Source: Gloeophyllum trabeum ATCC 11539
Taxonomy: Eukaryota > Basidiomycota > Agaricomycetes > Gloeophyllales > Gloeophyllaceae
Reading direction: 5' to 3'
Assembly: GCF_000344685.1 (NCBI RefSeq)
Contig: NW_006920415.1
Coordinates: 516,834-580,833 of the forward strand
DNA: 64,000 nt
Both the position numbers and the translations under genes were made by a program. Numbering within the stretch: the first letter of the stretch is position 1; every line of letters starts with the position of its first letter. Under the pieces are notes generated by a model that saw nothing but the letters and a program-made list of their open reading frames with translations, did not search any database and was not told the DNA's origin. Below are positions 55,582 through 64,000 of the stretch, in pieces.

Positions 55582-57596
55582 TCCACAAGAAGTAGCAGCC
55601 ATGTCATGGCAACACGTGCTCCCTCAGATCTTGAAACGATCGCAGGAAACCTGCGAACGTCCGGGGGGTCTAAGCTTAAGACCCACTACCTACGGTAGCG
55701 GGAATAGGAAAGTTCACATGGCACCCGCTTGCTCGACTACTACATCCCCGTGATATACGTGTTCATCAGGTACAATCTGCTCCAGAGAGGAAACTACGGA
55801 TACGACTTCCTCGTCTGCGCGTCAGAATACGGACATGAGACATGCTTGAGGTACTGTATGATGAGACCTACGTTACGTGTATAACCGTTGTGTCGTATAG
55901 CTTGAGCTCCGCGATCACATAGGGATATAATCCGGAGTCACTGAAATCGACGGTAGTATTCAGCGCCAACTCAAACCAAGGAATATGGATGATGCTTACG
56001 CCCAACTTCGGAAACATCCGGATCGGATGTGTCCAGTGGTCTAGCTGCCACACTGGTGGCAAGCAGTATGACTGCTAACAGCATGACAGTGTTTCGGACA
56101 GCTGCCAGGGCTCGCATTGAAGCTCAGCGCAATCGGAACTCGGATGGAGAATACGGTGAGCGCCGGTACCCGTACCTTGAGGTTTTATACTGTAGATGAC
56201 TTTCTATATTTCTCGCCAGCATGGATACAAAATCAATCTCACGTATGTGCTCCATCAGAAGCTCAAAGAAGTATTACTGAGGACCATCCATGGGTATATT
56301 GGCTCACGCAGGTGTCAATCGATGATCGCCTGTTGAGCTGTCGAAGAAGATTCTGGATGAGCATTTTGTGCAACAAGCTTGTACGAGTCACATCTTGCTA
56401 AGTGCCTGCCATCGCACTCTGCTACTCACTCAGTAAGTCATATTCAATGCATTTTCTTTGAGACTGCTATGTATCGCCACACGGTACGAAGCCTGTCTTC
56501 CATTCCTTCACCGACTTAACGGTGGTTCTGATTATCCGCTGCGCAAGCAGACTCCTTAAATGATCCTATCCGAATGCCCCCAACCCCTGTCAGATGCTAT
56601 CAGATTACTGTGATACCGTAAATATCGCTTTCTTCAAACGAGTGAGCAAGTCCATTAGCGAGGCCGCTGCTGTACCTGTAGATCTATTTACAGATGTTGC
56701 TTGGAACATTCGAGATTTGTCGGTACTGCCATAAGCTGTGAGTAGTAAGGCTCAAAGCACCTCACACGACGTACATGTCTGGCAGCGGGCGTCCCAAGGG
56801 TGTCAGGTCGAATCAGAAGTTCACACAAGAGCTGTCATGAAGGGTGCAGTACGAGTTCCGGGCCATAGCAATTTCGGTGAACACTCCTTGTTCTGCAAAT
56901 GTTGGCTGAAATAGTGTCAGTTTCATTAGCTGCTTCTTTGAAATCCCAGTGCTCGAAATTCGCATGAAATCCTGATTTCTGGCTATTCAAGGCGTTGATC
57001 GACAGCCCCCCCGCTTGCTGGCGGCCCGAAGCTATAATTGACAAAGCCACCGGCGTGTCCTTATGGGTGATCCACAGGTCCTATATGAGAGCTGTGTCAG
57101 CCGGTAGCTCTGTTATCAAGAATCGATATCCAACCCGCAAGTGGCGATCGACGATACCAGATCATGGGAGATTCCGTAGGTGACCTCCTTGATGTATCAA
57201 TTAGCTGAAATGATGAGTCTCAGATATACTTACACGAAGAGACAGCAGAATAGCACATTGTTTGGTTTCCCACCTCTTAGGTGACCGCCTGGACTCGAAG
57301 CTCGGAATGTTTTCAGTCCGCCGAATTGGCGGGACATTCTTCAGGGACCGCGGTAAGCCGAGGTATCCAGGAACGAGAGATGACAGTCTCTTGAACGAAG
57401 TTAGACCCTGACGTTGTCATCATAGGAGGCTCTGCTGTCCGTCGTGAGAGCAGGTTCTCCCGCCGTTCTGGACGGAAGCCCCGGACATGGGTCTTCATGC
57501 TCGCCCAGTGACATCTGATATCTTGCCATGATTCAAATATCCAGGGTCATCGTGGATTTGCGATAACGTACCGGCCCACCCCTTTCCTGAAGCACT

Positions 57597-58883
57597 ATGT
57601 CGACTCCCCCCATTAACTCTCCAGATAACCGTCCCCCCGGCGAGCCGAACATACTGTTACTATGGGAGAAGTGTTACTTGGACGGGGCCGTGGTCACAGG
57701 ATTCGTCTACGGTAAATAGCTGCTGCATATGCCTAGACTTCTGCTCATTCTTGCAATGTGTCTATGTTCAGGTATACACTTCACGCTGTTTGTGATGTGC
57801 TTCCGCCTTCTCTCGAAGCAAGTGCGGCATGATCGGTCTAAGTGGCCGTTTCTGCTGTACATCACGGTTATGTTCATCCTCGGGACGCTCTACTTTGCAT
57901 CGGCTACGCGCACTAATGAAATGGAATTCATCGAGAATCGAAACTACCCAGGAGGTCCCGTTGCGTGGGCTTCAGCAGCGTTTTCAATACCCATTAACTT
58001 GCTGGGTGTCATTGTTTATGTGCTTGCTAATTGGCTTGCGGATGGTTTGATGGTCAGTACCTCAGTTACATTTTAGTGGTTTGTCTCGACCGTCATTGAG
58101 AAATTGTATCTTAGCTCTGGCGGTGCACGGTCGTCTGGTCCGGCCGATTCATATGGTTTATCATGTCGGTTCCGTTCCTTGTCTACTTGACCTCGATCGG
58201 TGAGTCGACTGGCCGTAGATCTGCACGTGTCCTCAGTATTGTGTACCAGCCATGGGCATACTCTTGATGTTTGACGAATCACGCCCCGGTGCAAGCATTT
58301 GGCAAGCGTCTAGCGTGAACATCGTTCTGGCATACTATTCCACGTCACTGGCTCTGAATATATTCCTCACCATCCTGATTCTGGTCCGTTTACTGCTTCA
58401 TCGGAGAGCGGTCATCAATGCGCTCGGAAGATCCCATTCAGCTCAATACACCTCCACAGCGGCGATGCTGGTGGAATCTGCTGCGCTCTACGCCATATGT
58501 TCAATCCTCTTCCTGGTACCATATGTGGTGAATCACCCCTTGCAAGGCATTTTCATGCAAGTTCTCAGTCAAGTACAGGTACAAACTGAGTTCACTCCAT
58601 TATGAATTCAATGACCCACCATTCGCATGGATTTATCACCCTTTTCCCATAGATTATAGCACCATTACTCATCATCTATCGCGTTGCCACCGGTCGTGCT
58701 TGGTCTCGCAAAACAACGGCGACACCCCCGCCGCTTGTCTTTGCCTCAAACCCAAAAGGTGCTATCCAAGCAACTTTCAGCACTAACACGACGACGGACT
58801 ATCCAATGAAAACATTCAATCCCGAACGCTCGGACGTCACGGGGAGTACGGTCGTATTCAAAGGAGAACAGATCGAACCTTAG
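57597..58883 (+). CDS. Seven-transmembrane protein, Agaricomycete type
   Basis: Model: 57597..57711, 57772..58052, 58115..58199, 58250..58578 and 58653..58883; 346 aa in frame. After MSTPPINSPDNRPPGEPN come seven hydrophobic helices, beginning respectively at about LDGAVVTGFVYGIHF, WPFLLYITVMFILG, AFSIPINLLGVIVYV, FIWFIMSVPFLVYL, VNIVLAYYSTSLALN, AAMLVESAALYAICS and VLSQVQIIAPLLIIY. The cytoplasmic tail is Thr/Ser-rich. The pattern is that of the large Agaricomycete family of uncharacterised seven-helix proteins, often compared with receptors, though no ligand or G-protein coupling is established. Expected in the plasma membrane. Confidence 0.83.
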
Positions 58884-59125
58884 GGGTGCTAGTGATTCCA
58901 CAATATGTAGGATGATATCTGACAGTCTATGGTGTCCTGACTGTAGGGTGGCGATAACTACCCTTCCTTACAGTTATGTATGTTTGAGGGTGTCTAACGG
59001 GATGATGCCAAAACTACATCCATGTTACAATGAACAATGATCACTGTATCTTGTGCTATACTATATGTAGAATCATGGGCGGTACTCTAGCCTCCTGTAG
59101 CTCTTCAGCAGTGCCTCCGCCCAAC

Positions 59126-59769
59126 TCAGCCTGAGTGCTGGTGAAATCGTCTCTGTGCCCTCCAATTTTGCTCCGCCTCCTCGTATATCCTTGCCCAATC
59201 ATTGCAAACTGCATCGTGCGGTTGGCTCGTGACTGAGCCTCTCGTGCGGTGAACAGATTCCAAGCCCATGTTGGGATGACAAAGGACCATCTGTCGAAGG
59301 TAGTTCATGCAGTGACGGATGAGAGGCGAGGGTTTCTCCGGCGGTGGATCAGCAATGTACTCTCGTCGATAGATGTCGAGACAGCGAAGTTGGTGGAAAA
59401 GGGTAACAGTGTATGGCTCAGTCCGACCATCTCCGTTGATGTAAACCAGGTGTCCACCAGATGGTAGAAGGCTCGCAAATTCATCGTCGCAGCCAGGTCC
59501 ATCGAGGGGATAATGGACTGTGTCTGATGTACGAAGTATGACAGGGCCCCCTGCCTGGACGTTCCATGAGGAGGGATTGTAATTTTCTGCACGCGAGTCG
59601 ACAACGATATGAACTCAGCTTTACTAGTGTAAGTGCATTATAACTCACTATTCTGAGATCCAAAGAACTTGAAGGAGAGGATGGCCATGAGTGTACCGGC
59701 AAGCATAATCATCGCGACGATACAGACTCGGTTCCTCGGTGGGGGCGTTATCCTGACCTGAGACATCAT
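59126..59769 (-). CDS. UstYa-like (DUF3328) protein with degenerate HxxHC motifs
   Basis: Model: complement of 59126..59586 and 59649..59769 (62-nt intron), 193 aa. An in-frame ATG at 59841 would add 24 residues. The N-terminus is MMSQVRITPPPRNR, followed by one membrane anchor (VCIVAMIMLAGTLMAIL). Luminal features typical of the family: TSDTVHYPLDGPG, EPYTVTLFHQLRCL, RHCMNYLRQMVLC, and VCNDWARIYEEAE near the end. UstYa-type proteins are oxidases of RiPP and other secondary-metabolite pathways and carry two HxxHC motifs. Here the first is HQLRC (His to Arg at 108) and the second LIRHC (Leu at 129 instead of His). Two of four metal-ligand candidates are missing, so activity is doubtful. It is divergent from a better-preserved relative at 61742. 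Confidence 0.85.
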
Positions 59770-60378
59770 ACTATGCCAGGATAGCTGGCATCCGTTCAGG
59801 CATATAATGTGGGATATATGCAGTCTCACGATATTCTGCATGCTCCGCGGCTATAAGATTATCTAGTCAAGGAGATCAACTGAAGACTTGTAGGCACGGA
59901 GCTGACATGGGTCTGTTTCGATCACTGGCAGAACACTGCAGCCTGGCAATGGAGTCTCGCTAACACACTACATCAGAACGATCCCCAGGGCCCGCAGAAC
60001 ACAGTCTTTATATATGTATACCTCCTTGTCAGCCAACCTGTGACTCTGGTGGGAGCCGCGGACAGCACTGATGAACGCCACGGTGACAGTTTGACAAGAA
60101 TGTTAGCACTGCGTGTTGACTCCACGGACACTGTACAGTGCACAGGCTGAGCGTGTCCGGGTAATCAAAATTTCTGTAGCGCTCAGCATCTGAGCATATG
60201 GTCGTTCGGGAACTCTCGGAACTAGGAACTTACTCGGGCGCGCGCGTTCTGAGTTCAGATGTACGATCAAAATTATCAAATGTAAAGCCGCGCATGCTCT
60301 ATTTTCCACCGTGGCGACTTCAACCACCAGATTTTAAATCAATTTCGTTCATTCTCTATCTCTGCACGCAGCGGATGA

Positions 60379-60386
60379 TGTGTACC
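60379..60386. repeat. 8-bp target-site duplication (left) of hAT-like MITE
   Basis: TGTGTACC, identical to 60906-60913. Confidence 0.88.
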
Positions 60387-60905
60387 AGGACCCCTGAAAA
60401 TACCGATGGAGGTTAGATACCAATTCCGTAAAAAAGTGAGGTCTGGAGGCCGTATGTTAGATACGGTTGCGGTAAAATGTGGCGAAGCGCCCGTAAGGCC
60501 GGATACTTCAGTCCCGGTAGAATTGAGGCTCGATATCCAAGGTCAGATACCATTGTGGTATATACCCGGCTTCTCCCGGCACTCAATCACTCGCTTGTGC
60601 AGCCACAATTTGCCCCAATAAATATTTGAGCTGAGATTGCACTCTTTTGGCAACATTGGGCCTATATATTGCATATTATAGCGAATAATGCCTTATTTTG
60701 ATCAAATATGGCCACGAAAAACCCTTGTAACCGGATCAAAATTCGGAGGTTGGATATCTGGGTCCCGGTAAATCTCGAGCCACATGGCTAGGTTGGTATC
60801 GCGTCCCGGTAAAAACAGCCAAATTAGGTGAAATTCGGTCCCGGTAAAAATGAAGGAAATCAGGTTCTCTGGTATCTAACCTCCATTAGTACTTTCAGGG
60901 GTCCT
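60387..60905. mobile_element. hAT-like MITE, 519 bp
   Basis: Terminal inverted repeats of ~37 bp: the left end starts AGGACCCCTGAAAATACC and goes on to GGAGGTTAGATACCA; the right end is its complement with three mismatches. Perfect 8-bp duplications (TGTGTACC) flank it, as for hAT transposons. It is non-coding. Internally it has several spaced TCCCGGTAAA-like words (near 60509, 60760, 60801, 60839). Confidence 0.9.
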
Positions 60906-60913
60906 TGTGTACC
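60906..60913. repeat. 8-bp target-site duplication (right) of hAT-like MITE
   Basis: TGTGTACC, identical to 60379-60386. Confidence 0.88.
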
Positions 60914-61155
60914 CTGAATGACATTCTGTCATGAATCCACATGCCTCCAAAGTCCCAGCTCGAACCTAGAACAGCGAGAGTACTTACCACAACGGCAATA
61001 TTTTATCACCGGGGTGTACCTTGACGGTGCGACCACACTCAATGAAAGTTGTCAGTTTGACTCATATCTCGGAGTATCTTCCCGCAAGGTCAGATTTAGA
61101 CGGCATTGTAATCACTGTTTAAGTATCAGTCAATTCCACAGCAATGGGAATCTTT

Positions 61156-61361
61156 GCAGCCGTTTGCAGATTGATGCGCCCACTTTTCAAAATCATTTAC
61201 AGTCGGACCACGTCGGACAAGCAATTTTAAGTCCCTGAGAGACGGAAATCAGACCATCAGGACTTCCCTACCTTCTTCCGACGTCCCTGGGACGCACTCC
61301 GACCCACTCCGACTATACGCGATTTTCTGGATTGGTGGTCCATCGATCTGCAAACGGCTGT
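61156..61361. mobile_element. MITE, 206 bp, copy 2
   Basis: Direct copy of 54097-54302. The ends are GCAGCCGTTTGCAGATTGAT and the complement of ATCTGCAAACGGCTGT, a near-perfect inverted pair. It contains TTACAGTCGGACCACGTCGG and the tandem CACTCCGACCCACTCCGAC. Flanking duplication is unclear here. Confidence 0.78.
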
Positions 61362-61741
61362 GAAAATCACTCGATGGCTTGGACACTGACAGTGATAAAC
61401 GTTTGTCCGTCGTATCAGTCATAAGCCACCGTGACGATCTCCCCGGACATAGGTAATTGAAGTGGGAACATGAGCAGGACTCATCAGCACGTAACGGTCC
61501 GATAGGCCCCTATAATTGGCCTGCTCTCAGGATGTGCAGGACCGTGGATGATCCAATTACAGCTCATTGATATCTCGGAATGACTTGTGCCTCATCCCAA
61601 AGGCGGGCGTACGGGAGGTGGGATGAATCTGTATCAGCTATAGGTCCGTAACTTCTGCTAGTGACCGCCGCTTCTGTCCTTCACTGGAGTATCAAAGTCA
61701 GCTCGCTCGTCTATAACCCTCCGTACAGGTTACCTCTAGCT

Positions 61742-62392
61742 ATGCTCCCTCACGTGTCCCTCCTTCTACCGATAGCTGCAATCCTATGTGTGGCTAATTG
61801 TTGTCTCTTGCTGTGGAACGCAAGTAGTTTGTTCCGCAGGTTAACTGTGTCATACAGTGCGACTTCATATGTGCCCTCCGATTGCATGATAATTGACTTT
61901 GGCGTTTCGTGTAAAGGTTACATTGGTGCTGATTATCCAGCCATATTACCGATTCACTCTCTCCCACCTGCCGAGCTCGCTCTCCAAGAGACCGTGCACT
62001 TCCCGCTTGCGGGGCCCGGCGCTGACGAGGACTGGGCAACAATCGTTAACAATCCAGAAGGATTTGGTTGGGTGCGGCTGGGCCCCGATGACCGACTGTT
62101 TGCCCTTGTCATGTTCCATCAACTTCACTGTCTCCGCCAAATGCAGCGTGCCATCGCCGACAGAAACCATCCCTTGGCGAATCCGCACCACATTCGCCAC
62201 TGCATAAATTATCTTCGACAGTCATTCCTGTGCAAGGCTGACTTTTCCCTAGAAAGTGGTGACTTTATGGCACGTAACTACTCGGAGGGACAGATGGGAG
62301 ATACAATGGCATGCGAGGACTGGAGTGTTCTGTATGATTACCTCGAGTCGAACTACGAAGACTGGAAGAGGAGGAAGATGGTTATCCCATAG
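61742..62392 (+). CDS. UstYa-like (DUF3328) oxidase
   Basis: Single-exon frame of 216 aa from the first ATG; upstream in-frame codons lack an ATG. An N-terminal membrane anchor (LLLPIAAILCVANCCLLLW) is followed by a luminal domain. Family features: YIGADYPAILPI, LALQETVHFPLAGPG, WVRLGPDDRLFALVMF, then the first HxxHC motif HQLHC at 126-130 and the second HIRHC at 150-154, followed by INYLRQSFLCKAD. Both motifs are complete, unlike in the divergent neighbour. The end has MACEDWSVLYDYLESNYEDW, also typical. Relatives oxidise peptide or other precursors in fungal secondary metabolism (ustiloxin UstYa/UstYb); the substrate here is unknown and I saw no repeat-type precursor peptide nearby. Confidence 0.9.
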   Translation: MLPHVSLLLPIAAILCVANCCLLLWNASSLFRRLTVSYSATSYVPSDCMIIDFGVSCKGYIGADYPAILPIHSLPPAELALQETVHFPLAGPGADEDWATIVNNPEGFGWVRLGPDDRLFALVMFHQLHCLRQMQRAIADRNHPLANPHHIRHCINYLRQSFLCKADFSLESGDFMARNYSEGQMGDTMACEDWSVLYDYLESNYEDWKRRKMVIP

Positions 62393-62530
62393 TTACGTAG
62401 CTCGCTAACCCGTGCACATCGGTCTTCATCATTCTACCGGTAATAGTGAACAAGTGCATTCCATATCAAACACTCATTGACTGCTGCAGATATATTGCTG
62501 GTTGTTGAACATTCTATGAGAAGAGTGCCT

Positions 62531-63487
62531 CTAGTATAATATTTGAAACGCACCCGAAGTAGATGTCCCTTTATCTTGCCACCACTCCATATAACACGAC
62601 TCATCTTCAGCGACAATCTCGAAGGAATGAAGTGAATCTTGTACGCAGTCAAAACGGTACACAGATGGCGGGTCCACCTGCGGATCAAATGCTGCAACCT
62701 GGCTGATTCGCGTGGGCTTGTTACGCCACCACAACCTCTTGGGATCCAGAGGTTCAGGTGCATCCAGTCTCCAAACACTGATGCAACCCGGCTCCGGCTT
62801 ACTGGAGTTCGCGAAGGACTCGGATAGACGCATGGATGATTCAGGCCCTAAGGTCTGATCGGCTGCCACCTGCACCATCAACTCACATCGTTCCATCCCA
62901 TAGTCCAGGATACGGAACTGTGCAATGGTGGAGACCTGTCGATATAATCCATCCCGTGTTATACAGGTAGGAACCACACATATGATGGTGCACCTGCTTA
63001 CTGTCGCGGTCAGGAGCACGCGGCGGTCGTCCGGGGAGATAGAGCCCCGAGACGTTTTCCACCTGAGAGGGTCATCGGAATAAACGTAGTTTGGATTGGA
63101 GGCGTCGACTTGTGTGAGGAGTGCCGGATAATTAGCAAATGGAGTATATGTGACCTGTCCCCGCTCGACTTTATCCAGGCCGATAAATTGATTCGGCCTC
63201 CGAATAGTCTTCAGGGTGTGGGGAGTCCCGAACTTTGGCTCAACAGCATGAAGACGCATGTTTATACCCGTAGCGGCGATATTGGCAACCGTACACAAGG
63301 CACATGCGACCACCAGCCATACCAAGTTTCTGGATAATGCAGATTCTACAAAGCTAGATTCAGTATTTACATACCAGCTTCTTACTTCTCAGCACTCACT
63401 CTCTTGTTCTAACTCCAGAGGAACCAGGCGCTCCGGAAATGAAGAGTCCGCTTCCTCCTCGCTAGGCAGACGTCTATAATTTTGCAT
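62531..63487 (-). CDS. Agaricomycete single-anchor membrane protein, unknown function
   Basis: Model: complement of 63400..63487, 63002..63345 and 62531..62935; 278 aa. The N-terminal tail is MQNYRRLPSEEEADSSF, then a hydrophobic anchor (LVWLVVACALCTVANIA). The rest reads RRPNQFIGLDKVERG, YPALLTQVDASNPN, LTATVSTIAQFRILDYGME, WRLDAPEPLDPKRLWW, DCVQDSLHSFEIVAED and MEWWQDKGT. I recognise this order from a very common family in Agaricomycete genomes, without known function. The second intron (62936-63001) is 66 nt with no in-frame stop, so its retention would give a 300-residue variant. Removing it restores the conserved TVSTIAQFR segment. Presumably a type II membrane protein. Confidence 0.83.
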
Positions 63488-63791
63488 GTGAGCGATGTCG
63501 CAGGTTGGACAATCGGGGAGGATGCCGGCAAGCTCTAATGCCCCTCACTTAATAGCCACGACCATGACAGCACTATCCACGAACACTAAAGAGAAACCTG
63601 ACACCTTCCAGATCGAAGATCACTGTTAGCAGGAGGAATCCGAGACCAGCTACTTTGAGATGAGGCCAACTTTAGCTCGGCTGATTCATTCATCATATTT
63701 TCCCGAGCTAGGCACTGATACATGCAATATGAGCCCCAAAAGCGAAAATTTCGTATCCACAGTACCAACGCTGCATTAAGCCTGAGAACCT
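63488..63791. other. Intergenic region
   Basis: About 300 bp between the 5' end of the membrane-protein gene and the 3' end of the acetyltransferase; nothing gene-like. Confidence 0.5.
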
Positions 63792-64000
63792 TCATGCTTG
63801 AGGAGATTTGATGAGAATAAATTCATGATACCCGGGGACTCCAGGTGGACCCTGCACATATTCTGATCCGACCAGTTCGTAGCCAAACTGGCGGTACATT
63901 TGTACCTGGATCATCAAAGATATCATTAGCACAGCGTCAAATAAGAAGATCGTGACTTACATGCTCTTCGGACTCTGTCTCAACGCAGACCCGGAGATGT
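63792..64000 (-). CDS. GNAT-family N-acetyltransferase, 3' end only
   Basis: Partial: exons 63792..63905 and 63961 to beyond the window end, joined across a GTAAGT intron. The visible C-terminus reads LRVCVETESEEHVQMYRQF, then GYELVGSEYVQGPPGVPGY and HEFILIKSPQA. The pattern xxYRxFGFE, where the acetyltransferase fold closes over acetyl-CoA, is recognisable as MYRQFGYELV. The catalytic core lies outside the window. Substrate unknown. Confidence 0.72.

Larger units (their letters stand above)
54725..55704. mobile_element. 980-bp terminal-inverted-repeat element
   Basis: The ends are long inverted repeats of ~75 bp: 54725-54797 starts TTCCCGCTACCGTAGGTAG and 55626-55704 is its complement, with one 7-nt indel and one mismatch. 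TA flanks both ends (54723-54724 and 55705-55706), a duplication typical of Tc1/mariner-like elements. I see no transposase frame, so it is non-autonomous. Arms of two other inverted-repeat pairs fall inside it, suggesting nested insertions or a composite. Confidence 0.75.
53219..57596. other. 4.4 kb gene-poor region rich in inverted repeats
   Basis: No supported gene. It contains a 206-bp MITE (54097-54302), a 980-bp terminal-inverted-repeat element (54725-55704) and at least two further inverted-repeat pairs listed separately. Between 55850 and 57500 short minus-strand frames (for example 55868-56062 and 56835-57050) have some coding character but no recognisable domain. They may be remains of a degraded gene. 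Confidence 0.55.
59770..61741. other. Divergent upstream region of two UstYa-like genes, with two MITEs
   Basis: About 2 kb without a supported gene. It holds the hAT-like MITE at 60387-60905 and the second copy of the 206-bp MITE at 61156-61361. The remaining sequence presumably includes both promoters. Confidence 0.6.

Noticed and set aside
55868..57050. Possible degraded gene (frames with WFELALNTTVDFSDSG and ALSIIASGRQQ segments)
   Set aside because: Some coding character, but no family could be recognised and no spliced model worked.
1..64000. CRISPR arrays, rRNA operons, tRNA genes, bacterial-type operons
   Set aside because: None seen. The spliced genes are eukaryotic, so ribosome binding sites and operons do not apply; tRNAs cannot be excluded without a covariance-model scan.

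Overview
This window is nuclear DNA of a filamentous basidiomycete, almost certainly an Agaricomycete. The genes are cut by many 45-70 nt introns with GTRNGT donors, CTNAY branch sites and YAG acceptors. The gene families are typical of mushrooms and wood-decay fungi: GH30 glucanases, a FunK1 kinase, expanded F-box proteins, UstYa-like (DUF3328) proteins, a Plavaka-type transposase relic and a Tad1-like LINE. All models were spliced by eye. Models whose exon lengths I summed close exactly in frame; for long genes the outer limits are firmer than every junction.

Layout. 0-5 kb: a protein with five PPPGLPPPR repeats, a degenerate non-coding duplication on both sides of it, and an atypical SDR. 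5.3-10.9 kb: two tandem GH30 glycosidases. 11.8-14.5 kb: an AP-complex beta-adaptin, divergent from an LRR-like F-box gene (14.9-16.8 kb). 16.9-25.7 kb: two paralogous F-box genes in the same orientation flank a frameshifted Plavaka remnant and a FunK1 kinase. 26-38 kb: small conserved fungal genes, an F-box/WD40/UIM protein, an RluA-type pseudouridine synthase, ARPC5 (Arp2/3 p16) and an Agaricomycete family of unknown function.

38.5-41 kb: an assembly problem. A ~1.03 kb segment occurs twice, almost identically, on either side of a 473-base N run, and duplicates the 3' end of an FAD oxidoreductase. 42.3-44.9 kb: a BAR-SH3 protein. 44.9-51.2 kb: a nearly intact Tad1-like LINE with a 32-base poly(A) tail, a 16-bp target-site duplication, overlapping ORF1/ORF2 (ATGA) and one in-frame TGA that cuts off the RNase H domain. 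It landed 56 bp upstream of the BAR-SH3 start codon. 51.6-53.2 kb: a SWI/SNF SMARCD-type subunit.

53.2-57.6 kb: a gene-poor stretch of inverted repeats and a MITE. 57.6-64 kb: a seven-helix membrane protein, two divergent UstYa-like genes whose shared upstream region holds two MITEs (one hAT-like with a perfect 8-bp duplication), a common Agaricomycete membrane-anchored family and the 3' end of a GNAT acetyltransferase. I saw no CRISPR array, rRNA gene or convincing tRNA.
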